A stretch of DNA of 64,000 bases from Periplaneta americana (Eukaryota > Arthropoda > Insecta > Blattodea > Blattidae). Each line of letters starts with the position of its first letter. Within the stretch, counting starts at the first letter, position 1. Location: NCBI RefSeq assembly GCF_040183065.1, contig NC_091121.1, positions 60,792,287 to 60,856,286 of the forward strand, in the 5' to 3' direction. A program made the position numbers and the translations under genes. The notes under the pieces were generated by a model. That model ran no database searches. It saw only the letters and a program-made list of their open reading frames with translations, and had not been told where the DNA came from. Shown piece by piece: positions 24,001-36,180 of the stretch.

Positions 24001-24600
24001 ATTTGGATTCATACAGTACTTCATATTTCATATAATAAGGAAAAAAGTAAAAATCCTCTCTGCGAAATTCAAAATATGCCTTGATTATGGAGTGATATTT
24101 TCAGTACAATCTATATGATGCAAATGACAATCCTTTCGTGGTTATAAAATACAAGTAAACTTTTCCGTTTCCCACAGTGTTATTTTAACTGATATACATT
24201 ACCTACATCACATCGTTTTAAACAATGTTTTTAATCATTCTCAAATATCCATTGCATGACATCCTGACCATTTCAAAATAGATCATGTTGCCTAATTTGA
24301 AACTTATTTCGCTCTATGCTTGCATAAGTGTTCATTCTTAAAATACTAAATATTGTAATGTTCAACATATTAGATACCAAAAAGTCTTGTATTAATTTAT
24401 ACCACTGACTCTTGGAAAGCATATCTAAGTTAGGTAAACTGTTATTTTAATGTTGTCAAGTTATAAATTGATAAAGGCCATAAACACATTTTACTGTCTC
24501 GTTGACCAATCAGATATTTGCTTAAATATGTGCTGGTCAGACAGAAAAGCCATTCTTATCGAGAATATCACATAGGCACATATTCAAGTTCGAGGACCTA

Positions 24601-24741
24601 TAAACTTTTGTTAATTATGCCTGGAGAGTTTATTCAATTTTTTTGTGAATAACTGAAAGAATAATGTTAAACTTTTGTTAATGATGTCTAGAGAGTTTAT
24701 TTCTGTTTTTTTTTTTTTTTTTATAACTGAAAGAATAATGT
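24601..24741. repeat. Short tandem duplication (about 70 bp x 2)
   Basis: Two adjacent copies share AAACTTTTGTTAAT-ATG, GAGAGTTTATT and AACTGAAAGAATAATGTT (24602-24665 and 24666-24741). A poly(T) run has expanded in the second copy. This is a local duplication in intron 2. Confidence 0.75.
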
Positions 24742-25326
24742 TCCTTGAATCTCTCCTTTACTGTTTTTAAGCCATTTCTCCTTTAACTTGAAATTCAGTC
24801 TCTTACAATTCTTACATGAACCCATTTCATGCTGCTTAAATGCACTTTGCATATCTTATTTTACATTTTACATATATTTCGTGTTGTTTCCTATAGCCTA
24901 ATATGATTAAATTTTCTCGTTTGCTGGTTTTCACTTGTACAGTATCACCACCACCACCACCACCATCATCATCATCATTGTTTGTTATCTTCATGATTTG
25001 GGTCTTCCATCTACAAAGAACTCCTCTCCTCATTCTCTTCAGCATTATAAGTCGTCTGTGGGCTTTTGGATTTTAATTCTAAGGATTTTGCATATCAGTC
25101 ATTCGATATCTTCTGATTTTTTTTTTTTTTTTTAGTTATTTCTGTGTTTAAACCATTTCATTGCTTCTACAGATATTGGTCATTTAGTGCATACTTATTT
25201 CTCTACTTGTACAATTTGTGTGACAGTTTTTACTAGTTTTATTGTAACTTTTGCTAGAAATGTGGCAAATGTTCTACACATTGTTTTCTTTTCAGACATA
25301 TAAATTGTGTTACTTTTATTTCGCAG

Positions 25327-25414
25327 GAATTTGAGTGCTTGTGGCAGCCATGAGATTTGTGATTTGCTTGTTGAGCAGGACGTGATGACGCCTCTTTCTG
25401 CACTAATTCAGAAG
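25327..25414 (+). CDS. HEATR3: HEATR3, coding exon 3
   Basis: The 88-nt exon completes the split Arg codon and encodes NLSACGSHEICDLLVEQDVM, then TPLSALIQK, residues 112-141. It matches the vertebrate NLSACG-E-CD--V--DIMTPL-ALL block, which fixes gene identity beyond doubt. The acceptor is TTTCGCAG|G and the donor AAG|GTATGT, phase 0. The three exons total 423 nt (141 codons) without a stop. Human HEATR3 has about 680 residues, so most of the protein is missing here. I searched for the next conserved block (a VHLLWNLCE-like motif) and did not find it in the window. Confidence 0.93.
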
Positions 25415-25439
25415 GTATGTAACTTATTTCAGATTTAAT

Positions 25440-25454
25440 TTATTATTATTGTTG

Positions 25455-25498
<44 letters not shown>
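25440..25498. repeat. (TTA)n microsatellite
   Basis: A TTA/TTG trinucleotide run starts 26 bp after the exon 3 donor. Confidence 0.9.
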
Positions 25499-25976
25499 GT
25501 TGTTGTTTTGTTCTTGATTTACTGTAGAATTATAGCGGTCTTTTTTTTTCTGTTAAAATTTTTTTCCCAGTATGTTAACCTTCTTCGAATTTGTGTTTAC
25601 TTATGCATTTAATTTATTTGGAGACCAAAAGGGCAGGGAAGAGTAGAACAACAGGAAAGTTAAATTAGCTCTAAACGCACCAGTCATTAAGAGTATATAC
25701 TGCATTTTTTCCAATGTATGACAAAATCCTGTATGTTCTGTACATTTCATAAAATAATCTATTTAAATTTTTATTTTATTGTCTAACGCACTAGTAGTGG
25801 CATTTAAAAATTTTCTTTTTAACTCTCTTGTTGTGGAATGTGATAGCTTGCAAATGAATTGTTGTGTTAGAATGTTATATGTTTATTCTTGGATAGAATG
25901 TATTTTTTTAATAGTCGGTTTTATGTTTTGCACAATAAATTTTTTGACCAACCAATTTCTCCAATAACAGCAGAGC

Positions 25977-26187
25977 TTCTTTCCCTCAAATGTGATGTTA
26001 GCTAATCACTTGTATTTTTTCCTCGTTATATCTCTATTTGTGTCGCTGGTTTTGATAAACAAGGAGATAATGAGGACCAAAAAAATTTAGTTAAAAGGAA
26101 AATATAGTGCGCTATATTTTATTAACTACAATTCTCAGACTGAGGAAGAAATATAAGTAATTAGCTAACATCACACTTGAAGGAAAG
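25977..26187. repeat. Inverted repeat with 45-bp arms
   Basis: The arm CTTTCCCTCAAATGTGATGT plus TAGCTAATCACTTGTATT (from 25979) faces its near-complement ending at 26187 (AGCTAACATCACACTTGAAGG). About 110 bp of AT-rich spacer lies between. This is probably a short fold-back element. Confidence 0.6.
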
Positions 26188-26275
26188 CCTGCAGATAAAA
26201 GAGACATAAGATGTCCCAGGAAAAGATGGCTGGGCGAAGCCAGAATAGGCTACAAGCTTACTTCTTGAAGTGAAG
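26188..26275 (+). pseudogene. Possible RT 3'-end fragment
   Basis: The stretch translates as ADKRDIRCPRKRWLGEARIG, resembling the 'GKR-GRPRKRW' tail that closes RTE-like reverse transcriptases. It is only about 30 residues long, so identification is tentative. Confidence 0.35.
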
Positions 26276-26364
26276 AAGAAGTTATCTCTTTATTCCGTGC
26301 ACTTTAAACTTTATTCTAAGCAGACAGTAGATTTTCGGTTCCAATACTGAACGTTAGGTGTATG

Positions 26365-27620
26365 CAGTGGCGGCTCTTGCATATTTCTTAAGAGGAGGAA
26401 AGAAGTTAACACCACAAAATGACACCTTCTTGAGAGAAACATGCTACAAATTAACCTACATGCATACATGTAACACCAGGTAGTGTTAGGGTTGACCTTC
26501 CCTTTCGTATAGCAATAATCTGTTCTTGTAAACTGAGTTTCCTAAATTGTCCAAATATATTTTCACTTCCATTCATTGGTGGATAATTGCACAAATTAAC
26601 AATTACAAGGAAATTCACAAACTCGTAGCATTTTTAGCGCACACTACAGCATCACACGTGTTGGTAGAGACTAGATACTAACATATAACCATAACCATTT
26701 TACGGAAGTGGGAATGAGAAATAATCTGTTAGGAAAGCGAGAACACTGCACCAAGTTCAGTATCACATACTTTTGAAGAATGTTAGTTCTTATAAAGTCA
26801 TACTATCATTATTGCTCAAAGCTGCAGGTGGCCGATTATTTTTTTGTGTTAAAAATATTGTAGTTTGAAATACTTTAAATTTCAAATATATTTGTACAAA
26901 ACTGACAACTTGGCTGTTGTCCTGTCTAGTAGACAATGAATGGAAGTGAATTTCAGGGGCCAAAAAGATCTGCGATACTAACGTAGAACTACTTCCTCTT
27001 TGTTTTATATAAATCTAACTTCAACTTTCAGATATCCTCGAAAGTTTCAAACCATGAGTAGTAGCTTATATAAAATGCAATGAATAATATATTTTGATTT
27101 ATGATTTTCAAAAAGTTTATATGGTGTCTTTCATAGCTTTGCGTTAAAACTGTTTTTATTGTGCCTCTTCCTAGATGTGTTATAGTCTGGTTGAATGCAG
27201 CATCGTTAGATGGCAGCGGTAGCGAGTTTGTTGCAAGACCAGTTGGTTTCTATTTCCCGCCCATGTGCTGATTCAGAGGAGGATCTCCTCCCTTATTGTT
27301 CATTCGCTTGCTTTAAAACTCTGCTTCTTTCTCTGGTCGCTAGTGCGCTGTTGTCTATGTGTGTGAACTGCAGTGAAGGAGGAAAGGATTTGCTTTCCTC
27401 CACACAAACAATCTCGCATCTTTCTCACAGTTTTCTAGCGGCACATGAGCGCGCGTTGTTTAAAACTCGATTAACCGACGTTTTCTTAAAGCTGTGAACT
27501 TAAAAATTATCGAATCTTCCTCGAATTTCAAGGCATATGTTTCATTTGGTATTTACTTTCAAAAGAAGAAAAATGTGAGGAGGACGTTCCTCCCTTCCCT
27601 CCCCCGAGAAACCGCCACTG
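26365..27620. mobile_element. hAT element, 1.26 kb, non-autonomous
   Basis: The element is flanked by identical 8-bp copies of GGTGTATG (26357-26364 and 27621-27628). Both ends begin CAGTGGCGG when read inward, and purine-rich AGGAGG follows at each end. These are hallmarks of hAT transposition. The interior has no transposase motif I recognise. The 95-codon frame at 27210-27497 (MAAVASLLQDQLVSIS...) is of unknown meaning. The perfect TSD suggests a younger insertion than the other hAT copies here. Confidence 0.88.
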
Positions 27621-28201
27621 GGTGTATGTCAGTTGCAGGGAGGTCATTGATATCATATCCCTCTATATGCCAAGGAATGTGATATCTTGTCGCTGGGTAG
27701 GGACCAAAAATTCGCTGTCTGATTTTAAGACTAACATGACATTGCGCTGTTCAATTTGAATGTATATATGGGTAGTATTGGAGCCATGTTGGTTCTGTTG
27801 ATAGAGCAAAAAAAACTTGACTGAAAATCCCAGTTTAAGATGACTTTTTGTCTTTATTTGTCGTGACTTCCTGAACGACTAAGGGAACCACTTAGCTTCT
27901 AATATTTACAATGGGATGTTGAGTCTTTTTCGGGTATGAAGTTATTGGGTTATCATCTGACCACATCATATCGTTGTATTGAGGAGCAGACAGTGTGGAA
28001 GATCTGCTTCCTATGCACCTTTATGATGCATATAAAAACCTTTATTTTAATATGTTCTTCAGTGTTGTTTTTAAGCAACGCAAAAGGCTAACAAGTAAGC
28101 TACAAACACATCAGTATTGTGTGCACTTGAATAAATGAGTCTGTTGTTAAGATATACCTGTTTCAATATAAACCATGTGGAGCAGGTTATTTGCTGATAA
28201 T

Positions 28202-29140
28202 TAGAGAGCGGAATTTTAGGCACTAAAACCTGGCATTTTAGGCACCTAAAATAGGCTCTTAATCTCCTTTATTTAGGCTCTGTAAAATAAAAAAATAGAT
28301 TTTTTTTTGGTTAAAGAATGTCACTAGATTAATCATTTATTTAATGCAAAATTCTAGGATTAAAAGAAACTTCCACACATTTCACATTTTACAAGGCTAC
28401 ACATGCACACACAAAATGAAGACATTCTGTCTTTAAGTTAGTGTTTTTCATTCACCAATCACATTTCCATAGTTTGCTTCACAGTAGATGATCAGCACAT
28501 ATTGAGGCTATTGTGTCGCTCACTACTGGTGAGAAAAAAGGAAGGGGTTGTTATCTGTCTTGGAATGTAAAAGAATGCTTATTTGGGTACAACCCAGCGA
28601 GTTTGTGTTAAATTGCTGACAGTCGGAAGAAGATATAGTAATAATAATAATAATTTGTCCCGCAGGAGTTCTTTCATATGCCAGTAAATCTACTGACTTG
28701 AGCCTGTCGCATTTAAGCACACTTAAATGCCAGTGACCTGGGTCAGAATCGAAACCACAACTCGAGCACAGAAAGCTAACACTATACCAACTATGCTATG
28801 ACTGAAAGTTGGAATTTTAGGATTGAAAGATTGTAAGAATGAGAAGAGGTGGCCTGGAGGTACTTCTCTATTGTGTTGTTCACTGCTAGGAAGGAGTTGT
28901 TATCCATCTTGGAATGTAAACGGTACAGGATGTTAAGAAAAACAGTAAATAGTTACGAAAAATTATGCAAAAATTAAAAAAAAAAAAACTTAAAAATAAG
29001 TACTAACATCAAAATAGCCATTTTTAGGCATAAAAACCCCTTTATTTATACCTATATTTCCATGAAAAATGTAAATATTAAATCTCAAGCCTATATGTAT
29101 CAAGGACAAAAATAGGTTTTTGCCTAAATCCCGCTCTCTA
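28202..29140. mobile_element. hAT element, 0.94 kb, with nested SINE
   Basis: The ends are TAGAGAGCGGAATTTTAGGC and the complement of TAGAGAGCGGGATTTAGGCA. The flanks CTGATAAT (28194-28201) and CTGATAAC (29141-29148) agree at 7 of 8 bases. The subterminal region repeats TTTAGGC several times, in both orientations. No transposase frame. A SINE lies inside, and a roughly 50-bp phrase (GGAAGG-GTTGTTATC then TCTTGGAATGTAAA) occurs on both sides of it (28539 and 28889). Confidence 0.85.
28629..28803 (-). repeat. tRNA-derived SINE with conserved core
   Basis: Read on the minus strand, a tRNA-like head (GCATAGTTGGTATAGTGTTA, then GGTTTCGATTCTGACCC as B box) precedes a core containing TTTAAGTGTGCTTAAATGCG, AGTAGATTTACTGGCAT and AGAACTCCTGCGGGAC. 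It ends in (TTA)n. The core resembles the conserved central domains shared by several animal SINE families. It is nested in the hAT element. Confidence 0.7.
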
Positions 29141-29148
29141 CTGATAAC

Positions 29149-32000
29149 TGACAAGCGGTCATTTTTATCCATTGATGTTAATTTTTTGGGCAAAATGCCC
29201 TTTTCATACAATATTTTTTCTTTTGTTCGTAATAATTGCTCCTATACTGAAGGAGGAGTGATGAGTCTTATGATACAAGGTGGGTAAATGTGTATTGAGT
29301 GTTATTGTTCCCTAATGTTGGACATTTGACAGTGAAGTCATTCGCATTCTTGCATTTCAATATTTTTCATAGATGACTTCATTTTAGAGGTTGGACATTC
29401 AGTGAGATATTCACGATCTATTTCTTCATTTACTGTGCATGATGGACACATGGAAAATTGAAGATTTCCTATTTCGTGTAAGTGCTTTGCCATGCAGTCT
29501 TGGCCCACTATTTATGATTTCCTTGGTGGGTCTGGTGTTATGTTTGGATTATGGCTTATCTCTTCCCATTTTTTTACCCTTTGGAGTTCTCTATGTTGTG
29601 CTTTTTCTTTTCGTTTTTACAGTACTTTTACGAATTTTTTTGTCTGAATAAAAGTGTAATTTTTCTGAGGGTCTGTAGGAGAAAGTGTTGCATCTTTTTC
29701 ACTTGTATTGCTCTATCGAAGTTCTTTGGCAAACCATATGATAAAATATTTTACCAAAGGTCTGTGGTAAAAGGTGGGATTTGAAGTAGGCTATATATAT
29801 TTTATCAATCATGACTTAAAATTAAGGAATGAGAATCATCAGTCTTCATCTGTACTAAAATAAAATAAAAGCTTCTATGATCATAGACAATTAGCTACAA
29901 TTATTTAAAAATATTACAAATGTATATTGCTGAAAAGAAAACGGCTATGGGTTAAACCATGGATTGCAAGACGTGACTGTAATATCCATCTAAATCTATT
30001 AAAAGAGTTACATATTAAATTATTGGAGAATGGATGAAGATAATTTTCAGTTTGTCCAGAGTTGTGTGTCCTTCCTGTACAGCATTTATACTCTCTGCTA
30101 TTTTTATGTACACTTCTCGTCTTTTCTTTCTGCTTTTGTAGTCGTGTGTCTTGTGTGATATAACATTTCATTTACTTCATATTCTTATATCAGCATTTTG
30201 ATCGTAGTAACAGTCCAACAATATTGACGTGCCATATTGGTTTCAAGATAGTCAGATCTTTTATAAAAGATAACAAGATGCATTTATATTTTACAAAAGA
30301 TCTTTTGTCAAAGAAACTTTTATAAAAGAAAACCCATTAACTGTCATGTGTTTTATAATGTATAATTTATAAAATATCTTTGACAGTATAATACCAGACT
30401 TTAGCTGTAGTATTTCCTGTAATTCCCCAATGAGCCAGTATCTATTCAAGGACTACTTCTTTACTTTGTTTTGCAAGTTGTAACAGCTGTTTAAAGAATT
30501 CTGTGGTTCTTAGGGATTTATACTTTATTTTGAAGTGTATTTTAGTAATTTAACCTATCAGAGTAACTTTTACTGGATTTCAAATAATAATAAAAAAATT
30601 GCATATAATTCGCAATTTTCGATATTTTACCGCGAATTATCGGGAGCTGACTCGACTTGTGCATATTTTGTTTCCGGTTTCGTCTGCTGGGCAGAAAACT
30701 TTATAGGACGGGAAATACCTGGCCAGTAAATTAATTTTGCCTAAAGCTCTCTCTACCAGGGATAGATTATGCTAGGTACCGTGAATCCATAATTTATGAT
30801 TCGCAGCTTTACTTCTCTTTTGCACTAAATTTAGTTTTTAGTGTTGGTTCATAATTAAATATGCATAGCTCGAATTAGCTTAAAATGTTTGAATGTAGGT
30901 AAGTTATACGACATGCAGGATTCACATAATCAGTTTGGTCACTCAGATTCTTTTTTTCTTATACATGCTCGACCCCTAAATGTAGCTCACCTGCAGTACA
31001 CGTACTGTTAATTATTCTTTTTTGGTTTCTCTAACAGCAGTGATGACCACGACCTTGAAATTGTGCCATGTAGAGTCACTGTCGCGCAGCGTGGAGTACC
31101 TATCTCTTTGTATTTACTTTACACAGTAGCGTTTCTTTGTTTCAATGGCAGAATGTCCTAAGTAACATGATCAGTTATCGTGTATTCAGTTTCTTTTTTA
31201 TTTTTTGCATTTTGACTGCAATGTGGCTCAATGTTTGTGACAGCAATTCTTAGTAACACTTCTAACTTCTTGTCAGAAAAAATGCGGCCTTCTTTTTGAC
31301 TTGAGCTGCAATTTTTAAAAGAGTTGTTCGCAGAGTTGGGTAGAACAAAGCATCGTCATTTTTGTTAGGAAAATGTTTAAGTTTAGAATATTGTAATATT
31401 TCAAGTGATCTAAAGAATACTCTCCACACAAATCTGTACTTCTCAAAATGATAGGACCTATCGTCCTGCAATTGAAGACATTTTTACAAAAACAACCCTC
31501 GTCAAAATTGCTACTTTTCAGGAGAACAATAAAAATAAATAGAACAACACATGTCAGCTGTTTCCGTACAACTGGTGTTTATCCTTGTGGCTATTGCACC
31601 TGACATGTATCATTTTTGGAGTCTATAAACATTTGAAATAGTAGCAAATGTGACCTTAACTCAATTTTATTAAAAATGACTAGGGCTGTTTCTGTAATAA
31701 TGTCTTCAATTGTATCAGCTCTTGCTGTAAATTTAAATCAGCATTGTGGACATCAATCGACATGGGATTTGCGAATAATAAAGAACTATTTTCAAAAGCT
31801 TGGAAGTCTTGAAATCGATAGTAGTAGGCTTTTTTTTTCATTTCATTTATTATATTCCATAGCTCTTACATTAGCAATGAAGCTTTAAGATGTGGAACAA
31901 GTCAAAATTTTACAATGTTACAATTACAATTACAATTTTTATAAATTTTTACAATTTTGTAATTTTCTACAATTTTTTACAATATTTAGCGAGATATAGT
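29149..32000. other. AT-rich intronic DNA, little recognised
   Basis: Around 30240-30370 there are repeated, partly inverted forms of AGATCTTTTATAAAAGATAA and ACAAAAGATCTTTTGTCAAA. Near 31910-31985 there is a TTACAA-rich low-complexity stretch. Open frames at 29439-29651, 29914-30171 and 31676-31888 show no recognised domain. Confidence 0.4.
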
Positions 32001-32002
32001 GA

Positions 32003-32150
32003 GGCGAGGCGAGGTGAGGCCCGAGGATTCGCCAAAAGATTACCTGGCATTTGCCTTATGGTTGGGGAAAACCTCGGAAAAAACCCAACCAGGTAATCGG
32101 ACCAAAGGAGGTGAAATGAAGTGAGGCCATAAAGGCCAAGGACTCGCCTG
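32003..32150. repeat. SINE body fragment
   Basis: GAGGCGAGGCGAGGTGAGGC, ATTACCTGGCATTTGCCTTA and AAAACCTCGGAAAAAACCCA then ACCAGGTAATC form a phrase I associate with Blattodean SINE bodies. It is related to the fragment at 3960-4110. No preserved tRNA head is attached here. Confidence 0.55.
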
Positions 32151-32658
32151 AACTCTCATTTCAGTTTTTCCAAAAGTTTGCAATGCTGTTCACTTTTTTA
32201 ATCAGAAATATTGTTTACCGATTTCAAATACTGTGATACTGCTTAGGCCTATATATAGCTATATCAGTTCAGTAACAGGGAGGCTACTGCAGTTAATAGA
32301 TAAATACAAAACGCTATGCAGCGGGTAATAGAGAACAGAAGGTTCCCAAGTCAGTTTTTTTTTTCGGGTGATTATAAAAATGTGAGAATTATTGAAACTG
32401 GATATAAATATATTTTTATTGTTGAGCATTAATAATTATTAAATTTGATAAGTGCAAAAGGGCTCTTTCGACATTCTTTCCACTTCCTGTATACACAGCC
32501 TTTTGACTACTGCTGCTTCATTGCTCCTGCTGTCTTTCAATATGTGCAGTGACGAACGTAGAAGTAGGAAGAGGGTGAGATATGCCCGGGACTCTGAATC
32601 AGGAAGGCCAACCGACTAATTGTGGCCAAAAAGTCAGATCTCCCAAGAAAGGGTATTT

Positions 32659-32868
32659 CACGAGGAGTCAAAAGTTTTCGATCACCTATCGCAACTATAG
32701 ATTTGTGGTTAAAACAGGGATTTCGTTTTGAATATTCTCTCATATCATAATGCTAGAGAGAGAAAATATTTATAGTGTTCGTCTATTTAGTTTTTCCGAT
32801 GTGTTTGTACATTGAAATAAAGTATATAGTTGTTTTCATAGCTGATCAAAAACTTTTGACCGGTAGTG
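32659..32868. mobile_element. Tc1-like MITE ending in a TA repeat
   Basis: The right end is the complement of CACTACCGGTCAAAAGTTTT, a terminal sequence I recognise from Tc1-type elements. The left end (CACGAGGAGTCAAAAGTTTT) is a diverged copy, and similarity continues inward for about 50 bp (GATCA, CTAT, CAACTATA). The right end abuts the TA microsatellite. No coding capacity. Confidence 0.7.
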
Positions 32869-32928
<60 letters not shown>

Positions 32929-32929
32929 T

Positions 32930-32961
<32 letters not shown>

Positions 32962-32984
32962 GCGCGCACATGCACACACACGAT
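32869..32984. repeat. (TA)n / (CA)n compound microsatellite
   Basis: About 24 TA units are followed by ACACACAC, CATA repeats and CGCGCGCA. Mirror-image open frames on both strands at 32775-32990 are repeat artefacts. Confidence 0.95.
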
Positions 32985-33209
32985 GTATAATTAATGGTCG
33001 CTAACAGAAAACGCTATATTTGAGTGAAATCACTACGAAATATTAGGGTTTCAACAGTATAGTCAAACACGTAGCTTATAAGCGGAATCAGTCATAAAAA
33101 CAAATGTTATCAATGTTTCTTGACTACAGCTTTCGTTTCCAGTCTGGTGGCCAGTAAGATAAGCTTTTAGTTTACAATTTTTCATTGTTATGTAGTGAAT
33201 AAGCTACAT

Positions 33210-33226
33210 TATTATTATCATTATTA

Positions 33227-33276
<50 letters not shown>

Positions 33277-33277
33277 G
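33210..33277. repeat. (TTA)n microsatellite
   Basis: About 20 TTA units with rare interruptions. Confidence 0.95.
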
Positions 33278-35440
33278 TGTAAGCCATTTAGTCAACCCTG
33301 CGACTTAGTATGCTTTTAATAAAAAATCTCGCGTTTCCCGTTGGCTACATTCCCTTGCTAGTAGCAAGCCCGTATCACTGCACAGTCACAATGTAAATTG
33401 CATTTATCGCATTTATGAGGATCTCAGAGGACAAATGGTGTAACTCCACCTGGGATACTTCTGTGAAAAATCAGTATTTCTACGAGTATAAGCAAATAGG
33501 TATGTTTAGAGAATATTCAGTAAAGAAAGTGCTGACTGACATCTGGGCACTATGATAATTCGTATATGTGCGAGCCTTGTCTATGGCACTATATGGACAT
33601 TTTGTAGAGTAGAGCGACACAACAGTTTTTAAACCTTTGTGCCCACCGGCGTCAAGGCAGGAAATACAAGTAATACGTGTTCCATTCTTGAGTCCTTTGT
33701 ATCAAGATAGCTAATTGGTGGGGTTCACTCGTATCGTAGTCATTCGACGACTTCTCATGAAACGGGTTCGAAATTATGTAATATATTTTTCAATAAAACA
33801 AAGCTGCATTCGACAGACTTTTCCAAGTACTTTTGTTTCATTTTCGCCCCACTGTTGCTGTATTTACCTGAGATTCTCAGGATTTCAGTAATTAGAATAG
33901 GCTTTTAAGTAATGCATGTATTATGAAGGCTCTTAGCTATTGAAGAGTATAATGCTAAATATTATACGTAAGTTACAATTTGAATCAGTAATTTCAGAAA
34001 GGCTTTAGTTCGAAATCATAACAGCAATCAGATATACATCAAAATGGCCTTATTCCAGGAATGCGGCCTTTTCAAATGTACTGTGAAAATTGTGCAGCTT
34101 CTGACTAGAGCCCTTTCGCCCCAGTTATCATAAAGGTTTCGCTAATCATATAATATATATCTAGCATAGAGCCATTTTTAAGCTATGAAATAGCTTGGAA
34201 GCAGGCTGTTACCAGTAACGAACGTCGTTCCACTGAGTAACATATTATCACAACTCTCGGTACAAAAGATGATAAAGTGATGGGTTTATATTAATGCATT
34301 AATAACAGTACTCATCCATTTTCTATGAGTTGCTGGACATATTGTCTGCCTGCAGTTAAGGCATAACTGGTACTTCCCTTAAGATATAATTTACGTTAAT
34401 TGTATTCGCGAATACCGCTGGGAAGCACCCCGAAAACAAGAGTCTTGTTGTTTATTTTATTTTTCTACCACAACTGTAGTATGTAATATACACAATAAAG
34501 TTTTTCTGTATAAAAATACTCGTACGTTAGTGAGGTGTTGGAGGCATATGAAATGAATTTTTCTCCAATATTGTTTTACAGTGTATTAATTGTTCTTCCG
34601 CACGGTGTTCTTTATATTTCCTCACAGATAAAAATTGCATGCTTTGAGAACGAGAGAGGGATTTCCGATTTCATCAAACATTTCTTCTGTTACATACACT
34701 GCTTAACTGTTTTCCATTTTCGTGTTTGTAACAGACCGGCTTACTTTTCGTTTTATTTACAATACTGTATACTATTGGGAATAGAGATATGAACTAATTT
34801 TCTGTGATTAATATTCTTTATCCCCGATGATGACTTAGTTTTCACCTAAGTAAGTTATCATATAAGTAAGCATCATTCTAACTAGTAGTTCTCCCTGCAT
34901 GATCACATTGACAGAAACTTACCAACTTTTTTTTCCCGCACAAGTGTGGTACAAAACCTGTGCACTTGAATCGCACATAACTTCATACACCAATTTTCTG
35001 AAAAGTACTATCCAGATATTTTTTGTCGCGAAGATGTGCAGTATGATTGCCGGTCTCCACTGTAATAAGGTCTGCTCGCTCTTTATTTTCAGATCAATTC
35101 AATATTAATAGTCTTCTCTGTGTTCTTTTCCCTGTAGCTTGAATTTCCGTCCTTGCTTTGCTCTCATAAAGTGTTCAATTAATTTTAAGTCTTATTGCTT
35201 GAATTTTAGACATCACGTTTGATTTGTATATAATTTATAAATTTCATAGGCCTAGTTTTTTTTTCTTCCGAATTCCAGTTAGATTTGGACGTTCGATTCG
35301 AACAATTTTGTCCTTTTGCATATCTGGGCTACATTTTAGTAGCTAATTTTATTTACTGAGACTTTAAACTCAATAATGTGTTATTACTATTATGTTTTAT
35401 GCAATAAAAGTAACGTGGCAAAGGAATAACTGAACATTTT
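33278..35440. other. AT-rich intronic DNA, nothing recognised
   Basis: No gene, RNA or repeat boundary could be supported. Frames at 34535-34792 and 34899-35108 lack recognisable domains. Confidence 0.4.
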
Positions 35441-35444
35441 CTCA

Positions 35445-35720
35445 GTGTTGAACCATCACAAAAAGAATCGGTGTGTGGCTGTATCGGGAACACGGCCGCG
35501 GATTTTACGTAAACACGTCTTGCTTAAATCGATAGATCTAGACGAGTTCTCGTTTGGCACCAAATGGCACCAAACTCAGCGCGCTAGCCCATCGGAATCG
35601 CTAGATATTCCGCCCGGAAATTTTTGCCCACACCTAAAATAGTTGCCAGTCGCCGCGGGCCTCCATCTGCGTCTCGCGCATGCGTGGAGTCAACACAAAA
35701 TCATGCTCGCATCGTGGTAA
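35445..35720. other. GC- and CpG-rich island of unknown origin
   Basis: Relative to its flanks this stretch is visibly rich in GC and CpG (CACGGCCGCGGATTTTACG, CAGTCGCCGCGGGCCTCC, GTCTCGCGCATGCGTGG). Frames 35445-35642 and 35624-35995 overlap it but contain no recognised domain. It may be an insertion from a differently composed repeat or a regulatory island. Nothing decides between these. Confidence 0.35.
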
Positions 35721-36180
35721 TATACTCGATCGAACGAGGCCACATTTATTTCAATTGTGTTATTACTCACGAAGTTATAATATCGCAGTGGATCACTCTG
35801 CATACGTTAGATCGCCGTTTGGCCTGCTACCCCATGTGTCTGTCTGATTTTAAAGACGTATTAACGTCAAAATGTAATTTTTGTTCGAAAGGTATCCAAA
35901 AATATTTATATTATGCACACTTCAGATTTACGTCATCACATTTTAAGAATGAATTTCGGAGATACTTGTATAGAAATGTGGAGGGGTATTTTTAAATACA
36001 ACAAAATGACAAATTTCTATTTCAGAGAAAAGTTTCCTATTATCCTAAAGAATGTGTTACAAATATCATGAATGTAGCCTTAATAGTTTCGGAGATATGA
36101 AACTTTTTGCATGAGAATGAAGCAAAAAATTAGTTAGTACGGGAAATTGCAATAACAGTTTAGTGTAATTTAAAAGCCCT

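Larger units (their letters stand above)
19110..25326 (+). other. HEATR3: HEATR3 intron 2
   Basis: A 6.2-kb intron (GTTAGA...TCGCAG) holds a hAT MITE, a TA-flanked MITE and a 2.7-kb non-LTR retroelement in the same orientation as the gene. Together these account for about half of its length. Confidence 0.88.

Noticed and set aside
28202..29140. TTTAGGC repeats as interstitial telomere sequence
   Set aside because: The unit is not the insect TTAGG repeat, is not in tandem, and belongs to the hAT ends.
32775..32990. Frames with Ile-Tyr and Thr-His repeats
   Set aside because: They arise from the TA/CA microsatellite and appear as mirror images on both strands.
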